64,000 nucleotides of DNA from an uncultured Roseateles sp. (GTDB lineage Bacteria > Pseudomonadota > Gammaproteobacteria > Burkholderiales > Burkholderiaceae_C), in assembly GCF_945956965.1 (NCBI RefSeq), contig NZ_CAMFJS010000003.1, positions 124,001 to 188,000 on the forward strand, written 5' to 3'. The notes beneath the pieces were generated by a model. The model was given only the letters and a program-made list of their open reading frames with translations. It was not told the DNA's origin and did not search any database. The stretch's first letter is position 1; every line of letters starts with the position of its first letter. Positions 54,004-63,488 of this stretch are shown here, piece by piece. A program made the position numbers and the translations under genes.

Positions 54004-54021
54004 CGCCAGCGCAGGCTGGCG
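54004..54021. terminator. Hairpin between convergent spoT and greB
   Basis: CGCCAGC at 54004-54010 and its complement GCTGGCG at 54015-54021 flank a four-base loop. No T tract follows on either strand, so it may be a bidirectional but weak terminator. Confidence 0.45.
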
Positions 54022-54030
54022 GAGAGTGGC

Positions 54031-54609
54031 TCAAGCCTTGCCTTCGGTGCTGGGCGCCGGGTACTTCACCTCCAGCACTTCGATCTGCTCGATGCCGCCC
54101 GGCGTCATCAATTGCAGCTCATCGCCCTCGCGCGCCTTCAGCAACACGCGGGCAATCGGGGCGATCCAGCTGACCTCGCCGGCCAAGTTGTCGGCCTCGT
54201 CGATGCCTTTGATGGTGATGGTGCGTTCGTCCCCCTTGGCCGTGGCGTAGGTGACGGTGGCGCCGAAGAAGATCTGGTCGCTGCCGTAATGCAAGCTGGG
54301 GTCGGCCACCTCGGCGATGTCCAGGCGCTTGGTCAGAAAGCGCAGGCGGCGGTCGATTTCACGCAAGCGTTTCTTGCCGTAGAGGTAGTCGCCGTTTTCC
54401 GAACGGTCGCCATTCTTGGCCGCCCAGGAGACGATCTCGACGATCTTGGGCCGCTCCTCGTCCAGCAAGCTCATGAACTCGGCGCGCAGCCGTGCATAGC
54501 CTTGCGGCGTCAGGTAGTTACGCGTGCCTGGCGGTATGGCGGGCAGTGAGGGGGAGCCGTCCTCATCATCGTCCGGCCCATCGTTTTCCTTGGTGAATGC
54601 CTTGTTCAT
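54031..54609 (-). CDS. greB: Transcript cleavage factor GreB
   Basis: This 192-residue protein rescues backtracked RNA polymerase. It has the N-terminal coiled coil with the acidic tip (GDRSENGDYLYGKKRLREID) and a C-terminal FKBP-like domain (IFFGATVTYATAKGDE, SWIAPIARVLLKAREGDE). The region from SENGDY to RRLRFLTKRL matches GreB rather than GreA. The N-terminus has an extra acidic stretch (GPDDDEDG). Its 5-prime end is near the CaiB-type gene, with which it is divergent. Confidence 0.93.
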   Translation of the reverse strand: MNKAFTKENDGPDDDEDGSPSLPAIPPGTRNYLTPQGYARLRAEFMSLLDEERPKIVEIVSWAAKNGDRSENGDYLYGKKRLREIDRRLRFLTKRLDIAEVADPSLHYGSDQIFFGATVTYATAKGDERTITIKGIDEADNLAGEVSWIAPIARVLLKAREGDELQLMTPGGIEQIEVLEVKYPAPSTEGKA

Positions 54610-54642
54610 GCCGTGTATTGTCTGCGCTGTGCAAAGGCAATC

Positions 54643-54649
54643 AAGGAGG
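54643..54649 (+). promoter_or_regulatory. Strong ribosome binding site that fixes a TTG start
   Basis: AAGGAGG at 54643-54649 lies four bases before the in-frame TTG at 54654. An upstream in-frame ATG at 54597 overlaps the greB 5-prime region and has no such site, so the TTG is the likelier start of the CaiB-type gene. Confidence 0.75.
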
Positions 54650-54653
54650 CATC

Positions 54654-55763
54654 TTGCAAGAACAAAAAACGAACGGCCCGCTGGCGGGGCTGAAGATTGT
54701 TGAAATGGCCGGCATCGGCCCTGCGCCCCTTTGCGGCATGCTGCTGGCCGACCTCGGCGCCGAAGTGATTGTGGTGGAGCGCCCCGCGGCCCTGCGCAGC
54801 CTCAACACCGGCGACGCGCTGAACCGGGGCAAGCGCTCCATCTGCTTGGACCTCAAGACCGAACTGGGCATGCGCGCTGTGACCGCCCTGATCGAGCAGG
54901 CCGACGCGCTGATCGAAGGCTATCGCCCCGGCGTGATGGAGCGTTTAGGACTTGGACCTGCGGTGTTTGAGGCCTGCAACCCCAAGCTGGTCTACGGCCG
55001 CGTCACCGGCTGGGGCCAAAGCGGCCCCCTGGCCCAAGCCGCCGGGCATGACATCAACTATGTGGCCCTCACCGGCGCCTTGTCGGTGGCCAGCCGCGCC
55101 GGCCAAGCGCCCAGCCTGCCGGCCACATTGCTAGGCGATATGGCAGGTGGCGCGCTGTTTCTGGCACTGGGCCTGCTCAGCGCCTTGTTGGAGTCGCAGC
55201 GCAGCGGCCGCGGCCAGATCATTGATGCGGCCATGGTGGACGGCGTGGGCTGCATGAGCGCGCTGATTCATTCCCTGCGCGGCAGCGGCATGTGGCCGGA
55301 CGCGCCCCAGCACAACTTCTTCCTGCACAGCTCGCCCTTCTACGACAGCTTTGAATGCGCCGATGGCCGCTTCGTCACCCTAGGCGCCATTGAGCCGCAG
55401 TTCTACGTCGAAATGCTGCAGCGGCTTGATTTGCAAGATGTCGACCCACAAGCCCAGTTCGACACCCGCCAATGGCCCGCCCTGCGCGCCCGCGTGGCGG
55501 CCTGCATCAAGGCCAAGACTCAAGCGGAGTGGCAAAACCTACTGGAGGGCACAGACGTCTGTTTTGCACCCGTCCTGAGCCTGGAGGAAGCCGCCAGCCA
55601 CCCGCACAACCTGGCGCGTGGCAATTTCAGCCGCATCAACGGCAAATTGCAGCCCAACGCGGCGCCACGCTTTTCACGCAGCCAGTTGCGCCCGGCGCAA
55701 GCCGGCCCGCAGCCCGGCGCGGATACCGAAGCAATTCTGCGCGAATTAGGTTTGGCGAGCTGA
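54654..55763 (+). CDS. CaiB/BaiF-family CoA-transferase, alpha-methylacyl-CoA racemase-like
   Basis: This 369-residue enzyme belongs to class III CoA-transferases. The N-terminus GPLAGLKIVEMAGIGPAPLC and LLADLGAEVIVVERP match alpha-methylacyl-CoA racemases. The family catalytic His and Asp region is AAGHDINYVALTGAL, and LLGDMAGGALFLALGLLSAL is also typical. It probably racemises branched acyl-CoA or moves CoA between acids in the cytoplasm; the exact reaction is not clear. TTG at 54654 is chosen for its AAGGAGG. It is divergent from greB. A terminator hairpin follows at 55770-55801. Confidence 0.87.
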   Translation: MQEQKTNGPLAGLKIVEMAGIGPAPLCGMLLADLGAEVIVVERPAALRSLNTGDALNRGKRSICLDLKTELGMRAVTALIEQADALIEGYRPGVMERLGLGPAVFEACNPKLVYGRVTGWGQSGPLAQAAGHDINYVALTGALSVASRAGQAPSLPATLLGDMAGGALFLALGLLSALLESQRSGRGQIIDAAMVDGVGCMSALIHSLRGSGMWPDAPQHNFFLHSSPFYDSFECADGRFVTLGAIEPQFYVEMLQRLDLQDVDPQAQFDTRQWPALRARVAACIKAKTQAEWQNLLEGTDVCFAPVLSLEEAASHPHNLARGNFSRINGKLQPNAAPRFSRSQLRPAQAGPQPGADTEAILRELGLAS

Positions 55764-55769
55764 AATTGA

Positions 55770-55801
55770 AAAAGCCTCGATGATTACTCATCGAGGCTTT
55801 T
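55770..55801. terminator. Bidirectional terminator between CaiB-type gene and tRNA-Arg
   Basis: AAAAGCCTCGATGA at 55770-55783 pairs exactly with TCATCGAGGCTTTT at 55788-55801 around a four-base loop. Runs of T follow on both strands, so it can end the CaiB-type transcript and the first tRNA transcript. Confidence 0.88.
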
Positions 55802-55817
55802 CGTTTTCTTCTTATTT

Positions 55818-55894
55818 TGGTGCGGCTGGCAGGATTCGAACCCACGACCCCTTGGTTCGTAGCCAAGTACTCTATCCAACTGAGCTACAGCCGC
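55818..55894 (-). tRNA. tRNA-Arg (anticodon ACG), copy 1
   Basis: The minus strand folds into a full cloverleaf: acceptor arms GCGGCTG and CAGCCGC, D arm with AGCTCAGTTGGATAGAG, anticodon stem CTTGG / CCAAG with loop CTACGAA giving anticodon ACG, and T arm with GGTTCGAATCC. The 3-prime CCA is encoded. It reads CGU/CGC/CGA codons after A34 becomes inosine. An exact copy follows at 56163-56239. Confidence 0.97.
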
Positions 55895-56069
55895 TTCAAG
55901 CCCTCTACTATAGCATGCTTTTTTTGAGTGAATTCAAATATTTTTGAATTTCAAACATTTCTCAGAGATTTGAACTTTTGCTAAGCGCTTGGGTATCTGT
56001 AGATACTCAAACGGCCTAGGCTTCAAACCCTGTGAAACTGCAAACTACAGAATCAGACCCTTACATAAA
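55895..56069. other. AT-rich spacer between two tRNA-Arg genes
   Basis: About 175 bases that are far richer in A and T than the surrounding genes. It has the copy 1 promoter, an inverted repeat of AATTCAAA and TTTGAATT with a four-base gap (55931-55950), and no gene that I can see. Confidence 0.6.
55907..55912 (-). promoter_or_regulatory. Probable -10 box of tRNA-Arg copy 1
   Basis: TATAGT on the minus strand, 12 bases before the mature tRNA start and within CATGCTATAGT, which is repeated before copy 2. A good -35 box is not obvious. Confidence 0.55.
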
Positions 56070-56101
56070 AAGGGCCCGACTGATTTCTCAGTCAGGCCCT
56101 T
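56070..56101. terminator. Terminator of tRNA-Arg copy 2
   Basis: AAGGGCC and GACTGA at 56070-56083 pair with TCAGTC and GGCCCTT at 56088-56101, with one mismatch and a four-base loop. A run of A on the left gives a U tract on the minus strand. Confidence 0.8.
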
Positions 56102-56162
56102 CTGTTTTCTTCTTCAATCCGAAACTTGGCTCAGTCAATAACTGATCAAGCTTCTTCTTTGT

Positions 56163-56239
56163 TGGTGCGGCTGGCAGGATTCGAACCCACGACCCCTTGG
56201 TTCGTAGCCAAGTACTCTATCCAACTGAGCTACAGCCGC
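56163..56239 (-). tRNA. tRNA-Arg (anticodon ACG), copy 2
   Basis: This 77-base gene is identical to the copy at 55818-55894, including the encoded CCA. It has its own terminator and its own -10 box, so it is a separate transcription unit. Two copies raise the supply of the main arginine tRNA for a GC-rich genome. Confidence 0.97.
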
Positions 56240-56249
56240 GAAGCCTTGC

Positions 56250-56255
56250 ACTATA
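56250..56255 (-). promoter_or_regulatory. Probable -10 box of tRNA-Arg copy 2
   Basis: TATAGT on the minus strand, ten bases before the mature tRNA start, inside the same CATGCTATAGT context as copy 1. Confidence 0.55.
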
Positions 56256-56300
56256 GCATGGTTTTTTCCGCTTGCACAGAAATTTCAAATAATCGACACA

Positions 56301-57548
56301 TCAATGTACGCCTGCGGCAGCTTCGAAGCAGCGCGCGCGCCGCTCCATATCGCCATCCTGCGTGGCCAATTGCGCCAGGGTGAGCCAGCTACGGCGGCGG
56401 GCGCTGGCGGCCACGCTGTGGTCCTCGCAGACCTGTTCCAGGATCAGACGCGCCTTGCCCCACAGCTGACGCTCGGCCAGGGCGTGGCCCAGGGCGTAGG
56501 CCAAGTGCTTGTCGCGCGGGAAACGCTGCACCGCCGACTCCAGGCGCTGCAGCCATTCCGGCGCCAAGCCCGGCAGCACCGGCACCAAGGCCTCGGCCAG
56601 CACCGCACGCTCATCCGCCGGCAGCTCGCCGATATCGTCCCAAAAGGGGCGCAGCCAGCCGCGCCCGTCATCCGGCGAACCCAGGGCCGCTGAGCGGCTG
56701 GCGGCACGGCAAGCCACCAACACATCACGCCGGTCGGCGCTGTCGAGCTGCTGCCAGACTTGGCGCAGCTGATCCACATCACGAGCGCCTTCCAGCGCCT
56801 CGAAGGCCAGCGAGCGCAACAAACCCTGCGCCGCCACCTTGGAGAAGCCCTGGTGCTTAGCCAGCAGGCGTGCCGTGCGCAAGGCTTCGAGGTACTGCTT
56901 GGACAAACGGCTGGCCTGCAGCTTCAAGCGCAAGGCTTGAGTGCGGCGGGCCACGCCGGGGCTCAGATCGGCCAGCAGATCGAACGCACGTTTGGCGTCG
57001 CGGTCATCCAAAGCCCATTCCGCCGCCAACAGCAAAGCGCCCTCTTCCTGTGCCTTGCCGGCAGAGCTGCGCTTGGAGAAGTCCAGCGCCAGCGCCAGTT
57101 GCTCGTCGCGGCGCTTGCGGTCTTGCATGCGATGGGCGCTGCTGGCCGCCAGCAGATGGCCCAGCGCCAAGAAGCCGTGGTCACGCTCCAGCTCAGGCGT
57201 CTGGGCATGGATGGTCAAAGCGCGCTGCGCCGCTTTTTGCGAGCGACCGTAGCGGGCACCAAAGAACTCGGCCAAGCCTTCACGCAATGCCAACTGGGCG
57301 CTGCGCTCGCGCTGCGCCAAGCGCCACTCCTTGGCGCGCTGGGGCAAGTTGATCAAGGCATTGATGGTCTGAATGGCGGTGACCAGGGCGAAGCAGCTGC
57401 CCACCAGCACCAGCAAGAACAGATTCAGCGACACATCCAGGCGCCAGCCGCCCCAGTAAAAGCTCGCCAGCCCGTCATTACGACCCAAGGCCAGGGCGGC
57501 CACCACGGCCACCGTGAAAAGCAAAACCAACCAAATGATGGTGCGCAT
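56301..57548 (-). CDS. hemY: HemY-like membrane TPR protein
   Basis: This 415-residue inner-membrane protein has two N-terminal hydrophobic segments (about residues 2-22 and 41-62) with the HemY_N phrase SFYWGGWRLDVSLNLFLLVL, then TPR-like helices to the C-terminus. In proteobacteria it is linked to haem synthesis but is not protoporphyrinogen oxidase. The ATG at 57548 is chosen because the N-terminal segment starts there; a frame to 57671 would reach into hemX. It is the last gene of hemC-hemD-hemX-hemY, 22 bases after hemX. Confidence 0.9.
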   Translation of the reverse strand: MRTIIWLVLLFTVAVVAALALGRNDGLASFYWGGWRLDVSLNLFLLVLVGSCFALVTAIQTINALINLPQRAKEWRLAQRERSAQLALREGLAEFFGARYGRSQKAAQRALTIHAQTPELERDHGFLALGHLLAASSAHRMQDRKRRDEQLALALDFSKRSSAGKAQEEGALLLAAEWALDDRDAKRAFDLLADLSPGVARRTQALRLKLQASRLSKQYLEALRTARLLAKHQGFSKVAAQGLLRSLAFEALEGARDVDQLRQVWQQLDSADRRDVLVACRAASRSAALGSPDDGRGWLRPFWDDIGELPADERAVLAEALVPVLPGLAPEWLQRLESAVQRFPRDKHLAYALGHALAERQLWGKARLILEQVCEDHSVAASARRRSWLTLAQLATQDGDMERRARCFEAAAGVH

Positions 57549-57570
57549 CAGGCTCAAGCTCCCATCATCA

Positions 57571-58725
57571 TCAACGGCCGGCCGCAGCCGCGGACAAGGC
57601 GGCCAGCGTGTCGTCCGGGCGCGGCACCACCACTTGACGGGCCTGACCCGTGACTTGGCGCAGCAAATCACCGGCGGCCTTGACCTTCAAGGCGCGGCCA
57701 TCGAAATAGCGGCCCAGCATCTCCTGGCTGTCGCGCAGATCGGCCTGCGCCGTCTCGAACTGCCGGCTCAGCAGGGCCAGGCGCGCATTCAGCAAGCGCA
57801 GCTTGAGGTTCTCGCGCAGGAAGAAGGCCTGTTCGGGGGCCAGCAAAACAGCTTCAGGATGCTCAATGCGGGTGACGCGGATCAGGCTGCGGGTTTCATG
57901 CCAGACCAGGGCCGCGGTGTCGCTGAAGGTTTTGCTGGCCTGCGCCCACCACAGCGCCAAGCTGCCGCTATCAGCAGCCTTGTCGCTCGCGCTGCCGGCT
58001 TTGACAGGCTTGGTGGCGTTCTTGCTGCGATCGTCCTGGGGCTTGGACTTCGCTGGCTCGGCCTGCTCGGCATTGGCGGTGAGCGGTAATTCGTCGACCA
58101 GGCGCACCACCTCGTCGAGCTTGATGGTCAGCGTCGACACATCAACCACGCTGACCGCCTTGACGCGGTCCATATCCCGCGCCACGGCCCGGCGCACGCC
58201 TTCCATGCGCGGCTGCTTGTAGCGCTGCAGGCGCTCGTCGGCCAGCTTCAGGGTGATGACCAGGGGCTCGGCGCTGCCGGTGATGGCCGTTTGCTGCAGG
58301 GCCACGCGGATCGAGGCCTCGATGTCACCAATCACGTTTTCGTCCCGCGAGCGTGACATGGACTGGATCAACTCCTCCAACTGCCCGCGCTGCAAAGCCA
58401 CTTCGGCCAGGCGCGCGTCCAGCAAAGCCACTTTGGCGGCGGTGTCGCGGGTCAGGTCTTGCGAACTTTTGGCGGCGCTGCGGGCTTCGCTGGCATTGCT
58501 TTGCACCTGTTCCTGGCGGCGCACCAACTCCTGCTCCAGGCTTTGCTGGCGACTCATGCTTTGCCAGGCCAGGCCCAGGCCGCCCAGGCTCAGCAGGGCC
58601 AGCAGCCCCACGGTAACCGGCAGCCATGTGGGCAGTGCAGGCTGGGGTGCGGGCAGCGCTGCGCCAGCTCTTGGGGCGCCAAGCTCGGGCGCCGACTCGA
58701 TGGGGGTTTGTTGGGTATCACTCAC
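57571..58725 (-). CDS. hemX: HemX-like membrane protein
   Basis: This 384-residue protein has one membrane helix near residues 34-54 (WLPVTVGLLALLSLGGLGLAW), a coiled-coil segment (SLEQELVRRQEQVQSN, TAAKVALLDARLAEVALQRG), and a conserved C-terminal domain with VVDVSTLTIKLDEVVRLVDEL. It belongs to the HemX family, often named uroporphyrinogen-III methyltransferase-like, but it lacks the SAM methyltransferase domain. Its start overlaps the end of hemD by eight bases. The role is likely as a membrane scaffold for haem-synthesis enzymes. Confidence 0.88.
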   Translation of the reverse strand: MSDTQQTPIESAPELGAPRAGAALPAPQPALPTWLPVTVGLLALLSLGGLGLAWQSMSRQQSLEQELVRRQEQVQSNASEARSAAKSSQDLTRDTAAKVALLDARLAEVALQRGQLEELIQSMSRSRDENVIGDIEASIRVALQQTAITGSAEPLVITLKLADERLQRYKQPRMEGVRRAVARDMDRVKAVSVVDVSTLTIKLDEVVRLVDELPLTANAEQAEPAKSKPQDDRSKNATKPVKAGSASDKAADSGSLALWWAQASKTFSDTAALVWHETRSLIRVTRIEHPEAVLLAPEQAFFLRENLKLRLLNARLALLSRQFETAQADLRDSQEMLGRYFDGRALKVKAAGDLLRQVTGQARQVVVPRPDDTLAALSAAAAGR

Positions 58726-59503
58726 GGTGAAAATGATTGTAGGGGTCGCCCTGCAGACGGCGCAGGGCCTGCTGTACCGCTTGCGGGTCGGGTCGCGTCA
58801 AAACCACATGTGTGAAACCCAGTTCACGGGCCGCCGCGGCAATCCGCTCATGGGTGCAGATGCACAAGGCTTGTGACCAGTCTTGACCCGGCTCGGTCAA
58901 GCTGGCCAGGTGGCCCACCCCTTCGGCGCTGCTGAACAGCCAGACATGCTCGCACGGCTGCGCCAAGATGCGGGCCAGCAAGGCTTGCTCAGGCGGCGCC
59001 AGCACCGGGCAGCGGCGGCGATAAATGCAAAAGGCTTGCGTCTGGGCGCCGCGTTCACGCAAGCGTTCGGCCAGCCATTCACGCCCGCCCTCACCACGCA
59101 GCAGCAGCACCGATTTGCCTTGCCAATCCAAGCCACTCAGCAAAGGCCAGAGGTGTTCGGAGTCCAGGCTGGCGGCATCTGCCGGCGGCTGAACAATCAG
59201 CGCGGCCGGCACGCCAAAAGCCTGTAGCGCTTTGGCGCTACCCGGCCCAACGCAGGCGGCCAGGGTTTGCGCGGGCCACACCTGACCAGCTGACCGGCGG
59301 GCAAAGAAATGTTCCACCGCATTGGGGCTGACAAAAAAGGCCAGCGCCGCTGCCGGCAAGGCCGCCCAAGCCAGGGCCGCATCACGACCATCGCTGGGGG
59401 CGATTTCGAGCAGGGGCAGGCTCTCGGCCTGCACGCCCAGGGCCGCCAGCTTTTTCTGCCACTCGGGTGCCTGACCCTGAGGGCGGGTCAGCACCAGGCG
59501 CAT
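58718..59503 (-). CDS. hemD: Uroporphyrinogen-III synthase
   Basis: This 261-residue enzyme closes and inverts ring D to make uroporphyrinogen III. Family features are VLTRPQGQAPEW at the N-terminus, FVSPNAVEHFF, ACVGPGSAKAL, and WLFSSAEGVGHL in the second domain. HemD is poorly conserved, so position after hemC supports the call. The ATG at 59503 lies two bases after the hemC stop; a TTG at 59512 is in frame. It overlaps hemX by eight bases. Confidence 0.92.
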   Translation of the reverse strand: MRLVLTRPQGQAPEWQKKLAALGVQAESLPLLEIAPSDGRDAALAWAALPAAALAFFVSPNAVEHFFARRSAGQVWPAQTLAACVGPGSAKALQAFGVPAALIVQPPADAASLDSEHLWPLLSGLDWQGKSVLLLRGEGGREWLAERLRERGAQTQAFCIYRRRCPVLAPPEQALLARILAQPCEHVWLFSSAEGVGHLASLTEPGQDWSQALCICTHERIAAAARELGFTHVVLTRPDPQAVQQALRRLQGDPYNHFHRE

Positions 59504-59505
59504 GC

Positions 59506-60450
59506 TCAGCAAGCTTGTGGCAAGTAGCGCGCCGCGCCCTGCTCACGCAAGGCTTGCGCGGCTTGCTGGCCCAAGGCCTCGGCCTCGGCCTCGGTGCTCA
59601 CGGTTGCTTGCAACTGGGCGCACAACAGGGGGCTGCTGGGCTGCTCGGCATGACCCAGGGCAGTGGCCAAGATCAGCTGATCGCCTTGCCAATGGCCATG
59701 GGCCGCCAGCGGCACGCTGCAACTGCCGCCCAACGCGCGCGAAACAGCGCGTTCGGCCAAGGTGGCTAGCCAGGTCGGGCGGTGGATCAGGCTTTGAATT
59801 TGCGCCTTCAAGGCATGATCGACGGCACGCAACTCCAAACCCAGGGCGCCTTGGCCGGCGCAAGGGATCATCGTGTCAATGCCGAAGCGGGCGCGGATGC
59901 GCTCGCCGGCACCCAGGCGCATCAGGCCGGCGGCGGCCAGCACGATGGCGTCATAGCCGCCCTCGTCCAGCTTGCGCATGCGGGTGTCGAGGTTGCCACG
60001 CAAGGGCTCGATGCGCAGGTCCGGCCGCAAGGCCAGCAACTGCACCACGCGGCGCAAGCTGGAGGTGCCGACCACCGCGCCCTGCGGCAGTTCATCCAGG
60101 CTGGCGTAGCGGTTGGACACCAAGGCGTCGCGGGGGTCTTCACGCTGCAGGATGGCAGCCAGCTCGAAGCCCTCGGGCAGCTCCATCGGCACGTCTTTGA
60201 GCGAATGCACGGCCAAGCGGGCGCGGCCCTCTTCCAGCGCCGTTTCTAGCTCCTTGACGAAGAGGCCCTTGCCGCCCACTTTGGACAGGCTGCGGTCCAG
60301 GATTTGATCGCCTCGGGTGGTCATGCCCAGCAGGCTGACGCTGAGGCCCAGTTCGCCCTCCAGGCGGGCTTTGACATGTTCGGCTTGCCAGAGAGCCAGG
60401 CGGCTCTCACGGGTGGCAATGATGACGGCTTGATTGTTGGTTTCGCTCAT
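59506..60450 (-). CDS. hemC: Porphobilinogen deaminase
   Basis: This 314-residue cytosolic enzyme joins four porphobilinogen units into hydroxymethylbilane. Key parts are [13 protein letters not shown] at the N-terminus, [36 protein letters not shown], and the cofactor Cys in [12 protein letters not shown] (about residue 245). It is the first gene of the hem operon and is divergent from ppc, with 142 bases between starts. The ATG at 60450 is preferred; the longer frame to 60516 is not family-like. A GTAAC-TTC-GTTAC inverted repeat lies at 60517-60529 in this region. Confidence 0.95.
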   Translation of the reverse strand: MSETNNQAVIIATRESRLALWQAEHVKARLEGELGLSVSLLGMTTRGDQILDRSLSKVGGKGLFVKELETALEEGRARLAVHSLKDVPMELPEGFELAAILQREDPRDALVSNRYASLDELPQGAVVGTSSLRRVVQLLALRPDLRIEPLRGNLDTRMRKLDEGGYDAIVLAAAGLMRLGAGERIRARFGIDTMIPCAGQGALGLELRAVDHALKAQIQSLIHRPTWLATLAERAVSRALGGSCSVPLAAHGHWQGDQLILATALGHAEQPSSPLLCAQLQATVSTEAEAEALGQQAAQALREQGAARYLPQAC

Positions 60451-60592
60451 GCCGGGATTATCAAACAGGCCGCGCCCGCATCGCAGCATCGAAGAAACTG
60501 ATAAAGTCAGAAACAAGTAACTTCGTTACATCGCGGCGAGCGTCAATGTGGCGCCCGCCAGGTATCTCCGGTCCCCAACCTCGAGCCTCGCC

Positions 60593-63439
60593 ATGCGTTC
60601 CAAGTCCAGCCAGCCCGCCAAACCCGCTTCCCTGCCAGCCAAGAAGGCGCAGCAACGCAGCGCGGTCGACAAAAACCAACCGCTGACCGATGACATCCGT
60701 CTGCTGGGCCGCATTCTTGGCGAGGTGATTCGCGAACAAGAGGGTCGCGAGGCCTACGAGCTGGTCGAAAAAGTGCGCCAGCTCTCGGTGGCCTTTCGCC
60801 TCAAGCACGATGCGCAAGCGGGCAAGAGCTTTGACAAATTGCTCAAGAGCCTGAGTGGCGAGCAAACCGTCAGCGTGATCCGCGCCTTCAGCTATTTCTC
60901 GCACCTGGCCAATATCGCCGAAGACCGCCACCATGTGCGCCGCCGCGAGGTGCATGAGCGCGCCGGCAGCCTGCAAGCGGGCTCGCTCGCTTTCGCGCTG
61001 GAGCGTCTGCGCGAAGCCGGCGTGCGCCCGGCCGAAATCGCCAAGACCTTGCAACACGGCTTTATCTCGCCGGTGTTGACCGCCCACCCGACCGAGGTGC
61101 AGCGCAAGAGCATTCTGGACGCCGAGCGGGCCGTGGCCCAGCTGGTGGAGCAGCGCGACAGCCTGCACACCGAGCGCGAGCTGGCCGCCAACGAGGCGCT
61201 GATCCGCGCCCGCGTCACCCAGCTGTGGCAGACCCGCATGCTGCGCTACAGCAAGCTGACGGTTGCCGACGAAATCGAAAACGCCCTGTCCTACTACCAG
61301 GCCACCTTCCTGCGCCAGATCCCCAAGCTCTACGCCGAGCTGGAAGAAGCCCTGCCGGGTCACGACTTGGCGAGCTTTTTGCGCATGGGCCACTGGATTG
61401 GCGGCGACCGTGACGGCAACCCCAATGTCACCGCCCAGACCCTGCGTCATGCCCTGAGCCGCCAGTCGGAAGTGGCGCTGCGCCACTATCTGACCGAGCT
61501 GCATGAGCTGGGCGCGGAGTTGTCCATCTCCTACCGCCTGGCCCAGGTCACGCCCGAGATGCAGGCCCTGGCCGAGCGCAGCCCAGACCGCAACGAACAC
61601 CGCATGGACGAGCCCTACCGCCGCGCCCTGACCGGCATGTATGCGCGCCTGGCCGCCAGCCTGACGCAGTTGACCGGCACCGAGGCCTTGCGCCACGCGG
61701 TCGCTCCGCAAGCGCCCTACACCGGGCCCGAGGAATTGCTGGCCGATCTGCGCATCATCGAAAGCTCGCTGCGCCAGCATCATGCGCAGGCCTTGATCGC
61801 GCCGCGCCTGGCGCCGCTGATGCGCGCCGTGCGCGTGTTCGGCTTCCACCTGGCCACCCTGGATCTGCGCCAAAGCTCCGACCAGCACGAAGCCGTGCTG
61901 GCCGAGCTGTTGCAAGTGGCCCGCCTGCAAGCGGACTACAGCGCGCTGGACGAGCTGCAGCGCCGCGATCTGTTGATCCGCCTGCTGCAAGACGCCCGCC
62001 CCTTGCGCGTGCATGGCGCCGCCTACAGCGAGAAGACGCTGGGCGAGCTGGCCATCTTCGAAGCCGCGGCAGAGTCGCTGCAGCGCTTTGGCCGCGAGTC
62101 CCTGCGCCACTACATCATCTCCCACACCGAATCGGTCAGCGACCTGCTGGAAGTGCTGCTGCTGATGAAGGAAGTGGGCCTGCTGCGCGGCACCTTGGAT
62201 GAGCCCGAGGGCGCCATTTGCGACCTGATCGTCTCGCCCCTGTTCGAGACCATTGGCGACCTGCGCCTGGCGCCGCAAATCATGGCCGAGTTCTACGCCC
62301 TGCCCGGCATCGCGGCGCTGATCAAGCGTGGCGGCGCGGAGCAAGACATCATGCTGGGCTACTCCGACTCCAACAAAGACGGCGGCATGTTCACCAGCAG
62401 CTGGGAGCTGTACCGCGCCGAGATCGCCCTGGTGGAATTGTTCGACGACTTGCGCGCCCAGCACGGCATCACCCTGCGCCTCTTCCATGGCCGCGGCGGC
62501 ACCGTCGGCCGAGGCGGCGGCCCGAGCTACCAGGCCATCCTGGCCCAGCCTCCTGGCACCGTGAACGGCCAGATCCGTTTGACCGAGCAGGGTGAGGTGA
62601 TCGCCTCCAAGTACGCCAATCCCGAGATCGGCCGCCGCAATCTGGAAACCCTGGTGGCCGCCACCCTGGAAGCCACCTTGCTGCACCCGACCAAGAGCGC
62701 GCCCAAGAGCTTTTTGGCGGCGGCGCAAGCCCTGTCTGACCTCAGCTACAGCGCCTTCCGCGGCCTGGTCTACGAGACGCCTGGCTTTGCCGAATACTTC
62801 TTCTCCGCCACGCCGATCCGCGAGATTGCCGAGCTGAACATCGGCTCACGCCCAGCCTCACGCAAGCCCACACAGGCGATTGAGGATTTGCGCGCCATTC
62901 CCTGGGGCTTCAGCTGGGGCCAGTCGCGCGTGGCGCTGCCGGGCTGGTGTGGCTTTGGCTCTGCCGTGCTGAACTTCCTGGGCGAGCCCGGCAGCGATCA
63001 GCACAAGCAAAACCTGGCCCTGCTCAAGCGCATGGACAAGCAGTGGCCCTTCTTCCGTACCCTCTTGTCCAATCTGGACATGGTGCTTGCCAAGACCGAT
63101 CTGGGCATTGCCCAGCGCTATGTCGACCTGGTGGTGGACAAACGCCTGGGCAAGAAGATTGCCGCAGCGATTCAGACCGAGTTCGACCGCACCGGCCAGG
63201 CCCTGGCCCTGATCACCGGAGAGGCCAAGCGCTTGTCCGGCAACCCGGCGCTGGCGCGCTCCATCGAGCATCGCTTCCCCTATATCGACCCGCTGAACCA
63301 TTTGCAGGTTGAGCTGCTGCGCCGCTACCGCGCCGCCCCGGCTGACACCCGCGCCCAGGACCCCAGCCTGGAGCGGGTGCAGCGCGGTATTCATCTGTCG
63401 ATCAACGGGATTGCGGCGGGCTTGCGCAACACGGGCTAA
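60593..63439 (+). CDS. ppc: Phosphoenolpyruvate carboxylase
   Basis: This 948-residue cytoplasmic enzyme adds bicarbonate to PEP to form oxaloacetate, refilling the TCA cycle. The catalytic His lies in [13 protein letters not shown] (about residue 163), with [10 protein letters not shown] and [14 protein letters not shown] as further signature motifs and the conserved end [12 protein letters not shown]. It has a basic, lysine-rich extension before the conserved core. The ATG at 60593 follows a region with no clear ribosome binding site, and an in-frame ATG at 60548 is also possible. Large open frames on the opposite strand are shadows. Confidence 0.96.
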   Translation: MRSKSSQPAKPASLPAKKAQQRSAVDKNQPLTDDIRLLGRILGEVIREQEGREAYELVEKVRQLSVAFRLKHDAQAGKSFDKLLKSLSGEQTVSVIRAFSYFSHLANIAEDRHHVRRREVHERAGSLQAGSLAFALERLREAGVRPAEIAKTLQHGFISPVLTAHPTEVQRKSILDAERAVAQLVEQRDSLHTERELAANEALIRARVTQLWQTRMLRYSKLTVADEIENALSYYQATFLRQIPKLYAELEEALPGHDLASFLRMGHWIGGDRDGNPNVTAQTLRHALSRQSEVALRHYLTELHELGAELSISYRLAQVTPEMQALAERSPDRNEHRMDEPYRRALTGMYARLAASLTQLTGTEALRHAVAPQAPYTGPEELLADLRIIESSLRQHHAQALIAPRLAPLMRAVRVFGFHLATLDLRQSSDQHEAVLAELLQVARLQADYSALDELQRRDLLIRLLQDARPLRVHGAAYSEKTLGELAIFEAAAESLQRFGRESLRHYIISHTESVSDLLEVLLLMKEVGLLRGTLDEPEGAICDLIVSPLFETIGDLRLAPQIMAEFYALPGIAALIKRGGAEQDIMLGYSDSNKDGGMFTSSWELYRAEIALVELFDDLRAQHGITLRLFHGRGGTVGRGGGPSYQAILAQPPGTVNGQIRLTEQGEVIASKYANPEIGRRNLETLVAATLEATLLHPTKSAPKSFLAAAQALSDLSYSAFRGLVYETPGFAEYFFSATPIREIAELNIGSRPASRKPTQAIEDLRAIPWGFSWGQSRVALPGWCGFGSAVLNFLGEPGSDQHKQNLALLKRMDKQWPFFRTLLSNLDMVLAKTDLGIAQRYVDLVVDKRLGKKIAAAIQTEFDRTGQALALITGEAKRLSGNPALARSIEHRFPYIDPLNHLQVELLRRYRAAPADTRAQDPSLERVQRGIHLSINGIAAGLRNTG

Positions 63440-63488
63440 GTTTTTAGTCCAGGCGGTCGATAGCAGGGGTTCACTGGGAGCAATCACC

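Noticed and set aside
60461-62728. A 755-codon open frame on the minus strand
   Set aside because: It lies wholly opposite hemC and ppc, is low in charged residues of normal proteins, and has no ribosome site or family motif. It is a shadow of high-GC codon use in ppc.
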